A DNA stretch of 64,000 nucleotides from Bradyrhizobium nivariense (GTDB taxonomy: Bacteria; Pseudomonadota; Alphaproteobacteria; Rhizobiales; Xanthobacteraceae), in contig NZ_JARVWW010000034.1 of NCBI RefSeq assembly GCF_029846715.1, positions 1 through 64,000 on the forward strand. Direction: 5' to 3'. Numbering within the stretch: position 1 is the stretch's first letter; every line of letters starts with the position of its first letter. The translations under genes were made by a program, and so were the position numbers. Below are positions 50,576-61,415 of the stretch, piece by piece. Below the pieces are notes generated by a model, which had not been told where the DNA came from, did no database searches, and worked only from the letters and a program-made list of their open reading frames with translations.

Positions 50576-52308
50576 CGCGGCAGCAGGTTCGTCTTGGCGA
50601 GATCGAGCACCTCGTCGCCGCGGCCGTTCATCACGGCCCGCAGCACCCACAGGCTGAAGCCCTTGATCTGCTCCGGCGTGATGGTCGGCGGCATCGACAG
50701 CTCCTGCTTGGCGGTGACGACGTCGAGCAGGGCCGGCCCGTTGTGGGCCAGCATCTCCTTCATCGCGCCCGGGAGCTCGCCGGGATCCTCGACGCGCTTG
50801 GCGAAGATGCCCATCGCGCGCACCATCGCCGCGAAATCAGGGTTCTCCAGGTCGACATTGGTGTCGACGAAACCGGCCGCCTTCATCTCCAGCGCGACGA
50901 AGCCGAGCACGCCGTTGTTGAAGACGACGATTTTCACCGGCAGCTTCATCTGCGTCAGTGTGATCAGATCGCCCATCAGCATGGTGAAACCGCCATCGCC
51001 GGAGAGCGAGATCACCTGGCGGCCGGGCTGCGCGGCCTGCGCGCCGATCGCCTGCGGCATCGCGTTGGCCATCGAGCCGTGCACGAACGAGCCGATCAGC
51101 CGGCGGCGGCCGTTCATCTCGAGATAGCGCGCGGCCCACACCGTCGGCGTGCCGACATCGGCGGTGAACACGGCATCGTCAGAGGCGTGGTCGCTGATGA
51201 CTTTCGCCAGATATTGCGGATGGATCGGCTTGCTGCCGGGCGTGCCCTTGGCAAGCGAGTCCAGACCTTCGCGCGCCTTCTTGTAGTGCGCGATCGCATC
51301 GTCGAGATGCTTGCGCTGCGTCTTGGCCTTGAGCAGCGGCAGCAGCGCCTCGATGGTGAGCTTGACGTCGCCGACGAGGCCGAGATCGATCCTGCACCGC
51401 CGTCCCAGATTTTCCGGACGGATGTCGATCTGCGCGACCTGGCAATCGGTCGGGAAGAATTGCTTGTAGGGAAAATCGGTACCGAGCATCACCAGCGCGT
51501 CGCAGGCGTGCATGGCGGCATAGCCCGAGGAGAAGCCGATGAAGCCGGTCATGCCGACGTCGTAGCGATTTTCGTACTCGACATGCTCCTTGCCGCCAAG
51601 CGCATGCACGATCGGGCTCTTCAGGGCTTCCGCGAGCTGCATCAGCGGCGCATGCGCGCCGGCGCAGCCGCGGCCGCAGAACAAGGTGATGCGCTCGGCG
51701 CCGTTCAGCAGGTCCGCGAGCGCCTTCAGCTCATCGGCCTGCGGCACGACCTTTGGCGCCGACAGCGTAAGGCCACGCGCCGTCGACAGCGCGCGCTTGG
51801 GTGGACTGCGGAAAGCGACGTCGCCGGGCATGGCGACGACGGCAACGCCGCGCAATCCGACCGCCGCGCGGATGGCGTTTTCCAGCACGTAAGGAAGCTG
51901 ACTCGGATCGGAGACCAGCTCGCAATAATGGCTGCACTCGCGGAACAGGTTTTGCGGATGCGTCTCCTGGAAATAGCCGCCGCCGATCTCGGCGGTCGGG
52001 ATTTGCGCGGCGATCGCCAGCACGGGAACGCGGCTGCGATGTGCGTCGAACAGGCCGTTGATCAGATGCAGATTGCCGGGACCACAGGAGCCCGCGCACA
52101 CCGCAAGGCTGCCCGTCATCTCCGCTTCCCCGGCAGCGGCGAAGGCTGCGACCTCCTCGTGCCGGACATGGATCCATTCGATGGTGCCGCGCCGCCGCAG
52201 TGCTTCGGTCAGCGCGTTCAGGCTGTCGCCGACGATGCCGTAGATGCGCTTGACGCCGGCCTGTTCGAGCGTTGCCACGAACAGATCGGCTACATTGTTG
52301 ATCGCCAT
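50572..52308 (-). CDS. poxB: Pyruvate dehydrogenase (quinone) / PoxB-type thiamine enzyme
   Basis: A 578-residue ThDP/FAD enzyme. PoxB oxidatively decarboxylates pyruvate to acetate and feeds electrons to membrane quinone. The Pyr domain has the activating Glu in HVRHEEVAAFAAAGEAEMTG, the PP domain the motif ISLSGDGGFTMLMGDL ... VVFNNGVLG, and the central FAD domain lies between. The E. coli enzyme has a C-terminal membrane-binding helix; here the end reads GFSLWVLRAVMNGRGDEVLD, which is comparable in position. Start ATG 52308 begins MAINNVADLFVATLEQAGVK; longer frames are unlikely. It is convergent with the membrane-protein gene. Confidence 0.92.
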   Translation of the reverse strand: MAINNVADLFVATLEQAGVKRIYGIVGDSLNALTEALRRRGTIEWIHVRHEEVAAFAAAGEAEMTGSLAVCAGSCGPGNLHLINGLFDAHRSRVPVLAIAAQIPTAEIGGGYFQETHPQNLFRECSHYCELVSDPSQLPYVLENAIRAAVGLRGVAVVAMPGDVAFRSPPKRALSTARGLTLSAPKVVPQADELKALADLLNGAERITLFCGRGCAGAHAPLMQLAEALKSPIVHALGGKEHVEYENRYDVGMTGFIGFSSGYAAMHACDALVMLGTDFPYKQFFPTDCQVAQIDIRPENLGRRCRIDLGLVGDVKLTIEALLPLLKAKTQRKHLDDAIAHYKKAREGLDSLAKGTPGSKPIHPQYLAKVISDHASDDAVFTADVGTPTVWAARYLEMNGRRRLIGSFVHGSMANAMPQAIGAQAAQPGRQVISLSGDGGFTMLMGDLITLTQMKLPVKIVVFNNGVLGFVALEMKAAGFVDTNVDLENPDFAAMVRAMGIFAKRVEDPGELPGAMKEMLAHNGPALLDVVTAKQELSMPPTITPEQIKGFSLWVLRAVMNGRGDEVLDLAKTNLLPR

Positions 52309-52388
52309 GTCGGTCTCCTGATCTCGCTGGTGGGGCAAGATAGGATAACGCGCGACCGTGACGGCATCACGGCTCGTTTATTGCGGGC

Positions 52389-53021
52389 TCAGTCTTTCGC
52401 AATCGCCCGATCGTAGGCCGCGATCGTCAACTTCGCGCGAGCGGCAACGTCCGTTGCCGTCATGCCGGGCTTGTAGAGGCTGGAGCCGAGCCCGAACGCC
52501 GTCACGCCGCCCTTGATATACTCCGCGAAATTCTGGTCGGAGACGCCGCCGACGGCGGCGATCACCACGCCGGCCGGCAGCACGGCGCGGATCGCGGCAA
52601 TGCCGGACGCGCCGAGCACGCTGGCCGGAAAGAATTTGAGGCCCGATGCTCCCGATCGCGCCGCGAGCAGCGCTTCGGTCGGCGAGAACACGCCGGGCAT
52701 CGTGACCATGCCGTACTGATGCGCGCGCGCCAGCACCTGGGTGTCGACATTCGGCGAGACCATCAGCTTGCCGCCGACATCGTTGAGCCGATCGGCGTCT
52801 GCCGTCGTCAGCACCGTGCCGGCACCGATCAGCACGCCGGCGGGCGCCTGTTTCACGGCTGTAGCGATGGAGCGGAACGGGTCCGGCGAGTTCAGCGGGA
52901 TCTCGATTGCGGTCATGCCGGCTTCGATCAGCACGCCGACGATGGCCTGGGTCTCCTCGGGCTTCACGCCGCGCAGGATCGCGACCAGTGGTCGCTTCAT
53001 TGCCGGAAAGGGAACGCTCAT
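52389..53021 (-). CDS. dgoA: 2-dehydro-3-deoxy-6-phosphogalactonate aldolase
   Basis: A 210-residue KDPG/KDPGal-type class I aldolase. It should split 2-keto-3-deoxy-6-phosphogalactonate into pyruvate and glyceraldehyde 3-phosphate. The Schiff-base Lys is in GLKFFPAS (about residue 127), the general acid Glu in MTAIEIPLNSP, and the phosphate site in GGVS. IPLNSPDPF is the DgoA variant of the KDPG aldolase motif (which is usually E-x-T-L-R), supporting galactonate specificity. It is 13 bp downstream of dgoK. Start ATG 53021; an internal ATG at 53000 would also keep the fold. Confidence 0.92.
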   Translation of the reverse strand: MSVPFPAMKRPLVAILRGVKPEETQAIVGVLIEAGMTAIEIPLNSPDPFRSIATAVKQAPAGVLIGAGTVLTTADADRLNDVGGKLMVSPNVDTQVLARAHQYGMVTMPGVFSPTEALLAARSGASGLKFFPASVLGASGIAAIRAVLPAGVVIAAVGGVSDQNFAEYIKGGVTAFGLGSSLYKPGMTATDVAARAKLTIAAYDRAIAKD

Positions 53022-53034
53022 CTCAACAGTCCTC

Positions 53035-53949
53035 TCATTTCGTCCAGATCGCGGCAGCCGCCATCGACAGGCCGCGGCGGACGGCTTGATCGGCATCGAC
53101 CGGGTTCACGGTGACCGACAGCGCATCGAAAGCCAGCCTGTACAGCATCGCGAGCCGCCCCGAGGCAATCAGCGTGATTCCGGTTTTCGGCATCGCGCCG
53201 GAGAGCCCTGCCGCCAGCTCGACGCCGATCAACGTGCCCGACAGCGTTTCGCGCGCCGCGGCCGGTGTGCCCCCGAACAGGAGCTGACGCGACCGCGCGC
53301 CGAACAGGAAATTGGCGGCGAAAGCCGGTGCTTCGTACGCGGCCTTCACGGCAGCCTGGAAGCTCGCGACATCCTCGGCGTCTTCGGCGCCTGCGACCGC
53401 AAGCGACAAAATCGTCTCGCGCGACACCACGCTGAAGAGCTCGCCGGTCATGAAGGTGGAGAAATGCGCGACCGTGCCGTCCTTCACCCGCACCCATTTC
53501 GAATGTGTGCCGGGCATGCAGACCAGTGCTTCGCCCGCGGCATCCAGACCGAGCGCGCCGAGCAGTTGCGTCTCCTCGCCGCGCATCACGTCCGGTGCCT
53601 TGGCGTCGCGCTGCGCGATGCCGGGCAGGATGCGGATATCGCGCGTCTCTCCCCGCACAAGCGCGGCCTGCTTCAGAACGGCGGAGAGCGGCGCCGGCGT
53701 GTCGACGTAACCGGCCTCGACCCAGCCGGTACGCGCACCGGCCATGCCGCAGACGAGAACCGGCAGATGATCGGGAGCATCGACCGCGGCAAGATGCGAT
53801 TGCAGCACGGCAGCGAAGCCGGCCTTGGCCGCCGCCAGCATGCCCTCGTCGCTGCGGCGCTCGGCCAGCACCTTGCCGGCGCGGTCGATCAACCAGAGTC
53901 GGAAGCTGCTGGTGCCCCAGTCGACCGCGACACAGGCAGGTTCAGTCAT
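53035..53949 (-). CDS. dgoK: 2-dehydro-3-deoxygalactonokinase
   Basis: A 304-residue DgoK kinase phosphorylating 2-keto-3-deoxygalactonate, the step before DgoA. The actin-like fold motif VAVDWGTSSFRLWLID is the phosphate-1 loop; VCGMAGARTGW, PGTHSKWVRVKDG and the C-terminal GRLAMLYRLA are family blocks. It ends 13 bp before dgoA, so the two form an operon for the De Ley-Doudoroff route. No galactonate dehydratase or transporter is visible nearby. ATG 53949 is chosen because upstream codons do not look coding and include the start region of the divergent gene. Confidence 0.93.
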   Translation of the reverse strand: MTEPACVAVDWGTSSFRLWLIDRAGKVLAERRSDEGMLAAAKAGFAAVLQSHLAAVDAPDHLPVLVCGMAGARTGWVEAGYVDTPAPLSAVLKQAALVRGETRDIRILPGIAQRDAKAPDVMRGEETQLLGALGLDAAGEALVCMPGTHSKWVRVKDGTVAHFSTFMTGELFSVVSRETILSLAVAGAEDAEDVASFQAAVKAAYEAPAFAANFLFGARSRQLLFGGTPAAARETLSGTLIGVELAAGLSGAMPKTGITLIASGRLAMLYRLAFDALSVTVNPVDADQAVRRGLSMAAAAIWTK

Positions 53950-54086
53950 CTCAATTCGTATCCTCGTCTCACCGCCAAGACGCCGTCTCGCGACAATGAG
54001 ACGAGGCCCCGCAAATCCGCCCCGGGATATCGGCAATTGCCGCTGCAAACCAGCCTTTTCTCGCAGGTCTGAGGTGCCGCTCGCGC

Positions 54087-54101
54087 TGGCACACCGCTTG
54101 C
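54087..54101 (+). promoter_or_regulatory. Sigma-54 promoter 1 (-24/-12)
   Basis: TGGCACACCGCTTGC matches the consensus TGGCAC-N5-TTGC with the GG and GC doublets separated by exactly 10 nt. It is the first of two tandem copies upstream of the monooxygenase gene. An AcoR-type sigma-54 activator is encoded 2 kb downstream. Confidence 0.75.
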
Positions 54102-54108
54102 GAAGCGG

Positions 54109-54123
54109 TGGCACACCGCTTGC
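54109..54123 (+). promoter_or_regulatory. Sigma-54 promoter 2 (-24/-12)
   Basis: TGGCACACCGCTTGC recurs 22 bp after the first copy, here followed by T, a slightly better match to TTGCW. The predicted transcript would start near 54135, leaving a 55-nt leader before the monooxygenase ATG. The two copies include a hairpin ACCGCTT-GCG-AAGCGGT between them. Confidence 0.78.
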
Positions 54124-54189
54124 TAAAGCGTTCCCGCTCACGTCCGTGAACCGCGCAACAAGACGCGTCAACCTCAGATGAGGAAACCC

Positions 54190-55287
54190 ATGGAGATCGG
54201 CTATTTCACGATGCCTTCGCACCCGCCGGAGTGCGGCCTGAAGGAAGGGAACGACTGGGACCTGCAGGTCATGCGCTGGCTCGACGAGCTTGGCTATCAG
54301 GAGGCCTGGGTCGGCGAGCACCACACCGCGCCCTGGGAACCCAATCCCACGCCGGATCTGCTGATCGCGCAGGCGCTGATGCAGACCAAGAATATTCGCA
54401 TCGGACCGGGCGGCTTCCTGCTGCCCTATCACCACCCGGCCGAGCTCGCCAACCGCGTCGCCATGCTCGATCATCTCTCCGAGGGCCGGCTCAATTTCGG
54501 CGTCGCGGCCAGCGGCCTGCCGAGCGACTGGGCCATGTTCAACGTCGACGGCATGAGCGGACAGAACCGCGACATGACGCGCGAGGCGCTGGAGATCATT
54601 CTGAAGATGTGGAGCGATCCCGCGCCCTGGACCTACAAGGGCAAGTTCTGGACGGTGACCAAGCCGGACACGATGTTCGACTTCCTCAAGCCGCACATCA
54701 AGCCGTTGCAGACGCCGCATCCGCCGATCGGCGTCGCCGGGCTGTCGAAGAACTCGGACACGCTGAAGCTCGCCGGCGAGCGCGGCTTCATCCCGATGAG
54801 CCTCAACCTGAACCCGGCCTATGTCGGCAGTCATTGGGATTCGGTCGTAGCAGGTGCCGCCAAGACCGGGCGCAAACCGAACCGCGCGGATTGGCGGCTG
54901 GTGCGCGAGGTGTTCGTCGCCGACACCGACGAGGAAGCGTGGAGGCTCTCCACCGGCGACATGATGGGCCGGATGATGGGCGAGTACTTCCTGCCGCTAC
55001 TCGGCCATTTCGGCTTCAAGGACTATCTGAAGCACGCGCCCGACGTGCCCGATAGCGACGTCACCGTCGAATATTGCGCCAAGCGGAACTGGATTGTAGG
55101 CTCGCCCGCGACCGTCGCCGAGAAAATCGAGAAGATCTACGAGGAGGTCGGCGGCTTCGGCGTGCTGCTGGTGTTCGGCTTCGACTACAAGCACAAGGCT
55201 GAAGCCTGGCATCACTCGCTGTCGCTGCTGAGGAACGAGGTGATGCCGCGCCTGAAGCATCTCGGCTCCGCGAAGAAGGCGGCTTGA
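54190..55287 (+). CDS. LLM-class flavin-dependent monooxygenase
   Basis: A 365-residue bacterial-luciferase-like (TIM barrel) monooxygenase that uses FMNH2 supplied by a reductase. MEIGYFTMPSHPPE opens the barrel; AWVGEHHTAPWEPNPTPDLL, GPGGFLLPYHHPAELANRVA and LDHLSEGRLNFGVAASGLP are family blocks around the flavin. Its substrate is unknown; relatives oxidise alkanes, terpenes, sulfonates or polyamines. The start is taken at 54190 (AGGA 5-6 nt upstream) rather than ATG 54178. A flavin reductase follows after 55 bp, and both lie behind two sigma-54 promoters. Confidence 0.9.
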   Translation: MEIGYFTMPSHPPECGLKEGNDWDLQVMRWLDELGYQEAWVGEHHTAPWEPNPTPDLLIAQALMQTKNIRIGPGGFLLPYHHPAELANRVAMLDHLSEGRLNFGVAASGLPSDWAMFNVDGMSGQNRDMTREALEIILKMWSDPAPWTYKGKFWTVTKPDTMFDFLKPHIKPLQTPHPPIGVAGLSKNSDTLKLAGERGFIPMSLNLNPAYVGSHWDSVVAGAAKTGRKPNRADWRLVREVFVADTDEEAWRLSTGDMMGRMMGEYFLPLLGHFGFKDYLKHAPDVPDSDVTVEYCAKRNWIVGSPATVAEKIEKIYEEVGGFGVLLVFGFDYKHKAEAWHHSLSLLRNEVMPRLKHLGSAKKAA

Positions 55288-55342
55288 CCCGACGCGGGTG
55301 CGGCGCGATCGTGCCGCACCCGCTTTGTTCGGAGGTCATCAC

Positions 55343-55897
55343 GTGAGTGTGGACGCAAAGGATTTCAAGCAGGCGATGCGCCAGTGCGCCGGCGCCGTCG
55401 CGCTGGTGACGGTCGGCGCCGAGCACGGCAGGCGCACGGGGCTGACGGTGACGTCGGCCTGCTCACTGTCGGACAGTCCGCCGTCGCTAATCGTCTGCGT
55501 CAACCGCAACGCCAGTGCGCATGCGCGCATCCGCGAGGAAGGCGCCTTCGCGGTCAACTTCCTGCACGAGGATCATGCGCTGCTCGCCCTCACCTTCAGC
55601 GGCCAGAAAGGCGTCAACGGCGACGACCGTTTTGCGTTCGGCCAGTGGACGCGCGGGGTGACCGGCGCGCCGGTGCTGACGGATGCGGTCGCCGCGTTCG
55701 ACTGCGTGCTGGCGCAGGAATTCGAGACGACGACGCATTCGATCTTCATCGGCGAGGTGCGCGGCGCATCGCATTCGGACGGGGCCGCGCCGCTCGTGTA
55801 TCTGCGCAGCAGTTTCCACGCACCGCGCGAAATCCGCGGCACCGTCACAGTCGGCGACCTCGATTCGCGACATCTGAGCTGGAGCGATTTTTCGTAA
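55343..55897 (+). CDS. Flavin reductase (two-component monooxygenase partner)
   Basis: A 184-residue flavin reductase of the HpaC/FMN-binding split-barrel family. VSVDAKDFKQAMRQCAGAVA and LVTVGAEHGRRTGLTVTSAC contain the flavin site, with PPSLIVCVNRNASAHARI and AFAVNFLHEDH following, as in family members. It should reduce FMN or FAD with NAD(P)H for the adjacent monooxygenase. The start is GTG at 55343 with GGAGG 7 nt upstream, which fits better than any internal ATG. Confidence 0.9.
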   Translation: MSVDAKDFKQAMRQCAGAVALVTVGAEHGRRTGLTVTSACSLSDSPPSLIVCVNRNASAHARIREEGAFAVNFLHEDHALLALTFSGQKGVNGDDRFAFGQWTRGVTGAPVLTDAVAAFDCVLAQEFETTTHSIFIGEVRGASHSDGAAPLVYLRSSFHAPREIRGTVTVGDLDSRHLSWSDFS

Positions 55898-55920
55898 GGC
55901 AGCGGCGGCGAGTTCGGTGC

Positions 55921-55990
55921 CCTTCCCTTCTCCCCCTGTGAGAGAAGGTGGCGCGAAGCGCCGGATGAGGGGTCCTCTCCGCGCACACGA
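55921..55990. repeat. CTTCTCCC...GGCGCGAAGCGCCGGATGAGGGG repeat
   Basis: Two hairpins, CCTTCTC/GAGAAGG and GGCGC-GAA-GCGCC, followed by GGATGAGGGG, form a short repeat of a type common in Bradyrhizobium. It lies between the convergent flavin reductase and AcoR-like genes and may help terminate both. Confidence 0.6.
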
Positions 55991-56005
55991 GGGGAAGAAT
56001 GAGTG

Positions 56006-57874
<1,869 letters not shown>

Positions 57875-57982
57875 CGCGGACGTCTCCACCCTGTATTATT
57901 GTGGAAAGTCTGGCACCGCAGGCGGGGATGTCAATCGGGAACCGGGAAGGGTCGCGCCGCAATCAGAATTGCTGCACCGCCC

Positions 57983-60900
57983 TCACCACGTATCGATGCA
58001 CGGCCGCTTCTTCGCAGTCCGCGCGGGCGGCTTCGGCACCGACCGCAGGCCCGCCATGATCCAGCGCCGCGTCTCGGCGGGATCGATGACGTTGTCGATC
58101 TCGAACACCGATGCGATCGAGACCGCCTTGCCGTTGGCATAGAGTTCGGCAACCTTGTTGCGGTAATAGGTCTCGCGCTCGACGGGATCGGCGATCGCCT
58201 CCATCTCCTTGCGGAAGCCGAGGCGGACGTAACCCTCCAGGCCCATGCCGCCGAACTCGCCGGTCGGCCAGGCCGCGGTGAAGAACGAGGCGTGGAAGCC
58301 GCCGCCGATCATCGACTGCGCGCCGAGACCATAGCCCTTGCGCAGCACGATGCCGAACAGCGGCACGGTGAGGCTCGCGCCTGTCACGAACATGCGCGAG
58401 ACGTGGCGGACGATCGCGGTCTTCTCGGCTTCGGGGCCGACCATGAAGCCGGGCGTGTCGCACAGCGAGACGATCGGCAGATCGAAGGCGTCGCAGAGCT
58501 GGAGGAAGCGCGCGGCCTTGTCGCCGGCATCGGCATCGATCGCACCGCCGAGATGGCGCGGGTTGTTGGCGATCAGGCCGAACGGCCTGCCCTCGATGCG
58601 GATCAGCGCGGTGATCATGCCGACGCCGTAGTCGCGGCGCAGCTCCAGCACCGAGTCCTTGTCAGCGACGAGATCGATCACGCTGCGGATGTCGTAGACG
58701 CGCAGGCGGTTCTCGGGGATGGCGCGGCGCAAGAGGCGCTGGTCGGCGGCCTGCCAGGCCGTCACGGCGCCCTGGAAATAGGACAGGTATTTTTGCGCAA
58801 CGCGCGTCGCCTCCTCCTCGTCCTCGACGAGGATGTCGATGACGCCATTGGGCGACTGGAACGAGACTGGACCGACCTCGGCCGGGTGATAGACGCCGAG
58901 CCCGCCGCCCTCGATCATCGCGGGGCCGCCCATGCCGATCGAGGCGTTCTTGGTGGCGATGATGACGTCACAGCAGCCGAGCATCGCTGCGTTGCCGGCG
59001 AAGCAATAGCCGGAGACGATTCCGATGACCGGCACCAGACCGGAGAGTCTTGCGAACTGCACGAACGACGGACCATCGAGCCCGGTCATGCCGAGCCGGT
59101 CGGTATCGCCGGGCCGGCCGCCGCCGCCTTCGGCGTAAAACACCAGCGGCACGCGCCAGTCTTCCGCGAGCGTCAGCATGCGGTCGATCTTCTTGTGGTT
59201 CATGTGGCCCTGCGTGCCCGCCAGCACGGTGTAGTCATAGGCCACGACGATGCAGCGCCCGCCCTCAGGGCCGAACTTCTCGGCGTTGACAGTCGCGACG
59301 CCCATGACGAGGCCGTCGGCCGGCGTGTTCTTGACGAGATCGTCGAGCTTGCGCCGGCGCCGCTGCGCCGCGATCGCAAGGCTGCCGTACTCCATGAACG
59401 AGCCGTCGTCGACGAGCTGTGCGACATTCTCCCGCGCGGTGGGCTGATTGGTGTTGCGGCGGCGCTCGACCGAGGCAGGGCGATTTTCGTCGAGCGTGTT
59501 GGCCTGGCGCGCGACCAGTTCGGCGAGATCGGGACGGATGTGGTCGAGATCGATATCGGTTTCCGTTGCCGAGGCATCAGCCGCAACCTCGAGCGGCTCC
59601 AGATACATGATCGGCTCGCCATGCATCAGCGTGACGCCGTCGCCGGCCACGAGTTTCATGACCCGGCCGCCCTGCTCGGCCATCACGAGATGCTCCATTT
59701 TCATGGATTCGATCACGGCGAGCTGCTGGCCGGGGCGCACGACCTCGCCTTCCCTCACCTGGATGGTGACGATGGTCCCTTGCAAGGGCGCTGCGACCAT
59801 CACCGCACCTTCCGGCACGATCTGCGCGGGGTGCCCCTCCGCGCCATGGCCGCCGCTTCGCTCGGCCGCAGCAAAATACAGAGGCTTTGCAGCGCCATCG
59901 GCAGCCTCCACGAGCTTCGCGATATTGCGGTCGATGAAGTCGGTCGCGATGCAGTTGGTCCTGAAATCGGGATGCGCCAGCACGGCCTGGAGGAAGGCGA
60001 TGTTGGTGATGACGCCGTCGATCCGGAACTCGCGCAGCGCGCGCGAGGCTTTTGCGACGACGTCGTGCCAGGCGTCACCGGGCGTATGCACGATGACCTT
60101 TGCCAGGAGCGAGTCGAAGGCGGCGCTGGTCTTGTAGCCGGCATAACCAAAACTATCGACGCGGACGCCGGGGCCCGACGGCGGCTCGAACACGGCAAGC
60201 ACGCCGCCGGTCGGGTGCGTCGCCCCTAGCTCGTCCAGCGTCTCCATGTTGACGCGGAGCTGCATGGCGTAGCCGCGCGGCTTCGGGATCGAGCCTTGGG
60301 CCAGGCCGAGCGAGGCAAGCGAGGCACCGGCAGCGACCGCGAGCTGGGCGCGGACGAGATCGAGGCCGAGCACCTCCTCGGTGACGGTGTGCTCGACCTG
60401 AAGCCGCGGGTTGGCCTCGATGAAGGCAAAACTGTCTTCGGCGGCGCCGTCGACCAGGAACTCGAACGTGCCGAGATTGTCGTAAGACGCGGCCGCAGCG
60501 AGTTGCTTCGCCGCCTCGATGATCCGGCCACGCAAGCCGTCGCTGAGCGACGGGCTCGGCGCCACCTCGATCAGCTTCTGGTGCCGGCGCTGAATGGTGC
60601 ATTCGCGCTCCCAGAGATGAGAGATCGCGCCGCGGCGGTCGCCGATGATCTGCACCTCGATATGGCGCGCCTGCCGGATCAACCGCTCGGCATAGACGCC
60701 GTCGAAGCCGAACGCGGCCTTGGCCTCGGACTGGCAGCGCGCGTAGGCCTCCGCGAGATCGGCCGCGCTCTCGACCACGCGCATGCCGCGGCCGCCGCCG
60801 CCGGCCATCGCCTTGATCACGATCGCCGCGTTGCTGCCGAGCGAGGCGAAGAACGCCGCGATGTCCTCCAGCGAGGACGGTCCGCTGGTGCCGGCGATGA

Positions 60901-61288
60901 TCGGCACGCCGCAGCGCTTTGCCAGTTGCCGTGCCGCAACCTTGTCGCCGAACAGTTCGAGCGCCGCGGCCTTCGGCCCGACGAAGGCAATGCCTGCATC
61001 GGCGCAGGCCTTGGCGAACGCGGCGTTCTCGCTGAGGAAGCCGTAGCCGGGATGCACGGCGTCGCAGCCGGACGCCATTGCCGCCTTCACCACCGCCTCG
61101 ATGTCGAGATAGGCCCGCGCGCCGCGGCCGGGGATTTCCATCGCCTCATCGGCAACACGCGCGTGCAGCGACAGCGCGTCGTCCGCAGGGTGGATCGCGA
61201 CCGTCGCGATGCCAGCATCGGCCGCGGCACGCGCGATGCGGATGGCGATCTCACCGCGATTGGCGATCAGGAGCTTTTTGAACGACAT
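57983..61288 (-). CDS. Single-chain acyl-CoA carboxylase (biotin carboxylase, BCCP, carboxyltransferase)
   Basis: An 1101-residue biotin enzyme containing all activities on one chain. Biotin carboxylase (about 1-450): ANRGEIAIRIARAAADAG, AGGGGRGMRVV, FIEANPRLQVEHTVTE. Biotin carrier (about 500-570): biotinyl Lys530 in ESMKMEH. Carboxyltransferase (about 590-1080): ENVAQLVDDGSFMEYGSLAI and, in the second half, VSLCDTPGFMVGPEAE and GASLTVPLFGIVLRKGYGLG. The order and length match the long-chain acyl-CoA carboxylases of actinobacteria and Rhodopseudomonas rather than two-subunit ACC or PCC. Start ATG 61288. The AcoR-like regulator lies 109 bp downstream. Confidence 0.92.
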   Translation of the reverse strand: MSFKKLLIANRGEIAIRIARAAADAGIATVAIHPADDALSLHARVADEAMEIPGRGARAYLDIEAVVKAAMASGCDAVHPGYGFLSENAAFAKACADAGIAFVGPKAAALELFGDKVAARQLAKRCGVPIIAGTSGPSSLEDIAAFFASLGSNAAIVIKAMAGGGGRGMRVVESAADLAEAYARCQSEAKAAFGFDGVYAERLIRQARHIEVQIIGDRRGAISHLWERECTIQRRHQKLIEVAPSPSLSDGLRGRIIEAAKQLAAAASYDNLGTFEFLVDGAAEDSFAFIEANPRLQVEHTVTEEVLGLDLVRAQLAVAAGASLASLGLAQGSIPKPRGYAMQLRVNMETLDELGATHPTGGVLAVFEPPSGPGVRVDSFGYAGYKTSAAFDSLLAKVIVHTPGDAWHDVVAKASRALREFRIDGVITNIAFLQAVLAHPDFRTNCIATDFIDRNIAKLVEAADGAAKPLYFAAAERSGGHGAEGHPAQIVPEGAVMVAAPLQGTIVTIQVREGEVVRPGQQLAVIESMKMEHLVMAEQGGRVMKLVAGDGVTLMHGEPIMYLEPLEVAADASATETDIDLDHIRPDLAELVARQANTLDENRPASVERRRNTNQPTARENVAQLVDDGSFMEYGSLAIAAQRRRRKLDDLVKNTPADGLVMGVATVNAEKFGPEGGRCIVVAYDYTVLAGTQGHMNHKKIDRMLTLAEDWRVPLVFYAEGGGGRPGDTDRLGMTGLDGPSFVQFARLSGLVPVIGIVSGYCFAGNAAMLGCCDVIIATKNASIGMGGPAMIEGGGLGVYHPAEVGPVSFQSPNGVIDILVEDEEEATRVAQKYLSYFQGAVTAWQAADQRLLRRAIPENRLRVYDIRSVIDLVADKDSVLELRRDYGVGMITALIRIEGRPFGLIANNPRHLGGAIDADAGDKAARFLQLCDAFDLPIVSLCDTPGFMVGPEAEKTAIVRHVSRMFVTGASLTVPLFGIVLRKGYGLGAQSMIGGGFHASFFTAAWPTGEFGGMGLEGYVRLGFRKEMEAIADPVERETYYRNKVAELYANGKAVSIASVFEIDNVIDPAETRRWIMAGLRSVPKPPARTAKKRPCIDTW

Positions 61289-61415
61289 GCAGCGTCTCCA
61301 TGCCCGCGTGCCCAAGCGCGGGTCGGCGGGTCCGAAGGTTCTGCTTCGTCACTTTGACCGGGGCCGTCAAGGGCGAGGACGCCGGTCGCGATGACCGTTC
61401 CCGCGGGCCGGAATA

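Noticed and set aside
57900..57925. TGGCACCGCAGG as another sigma-54 promoter
   Set aside because: The -24 part is present but no TTGC follows at the required spacing.
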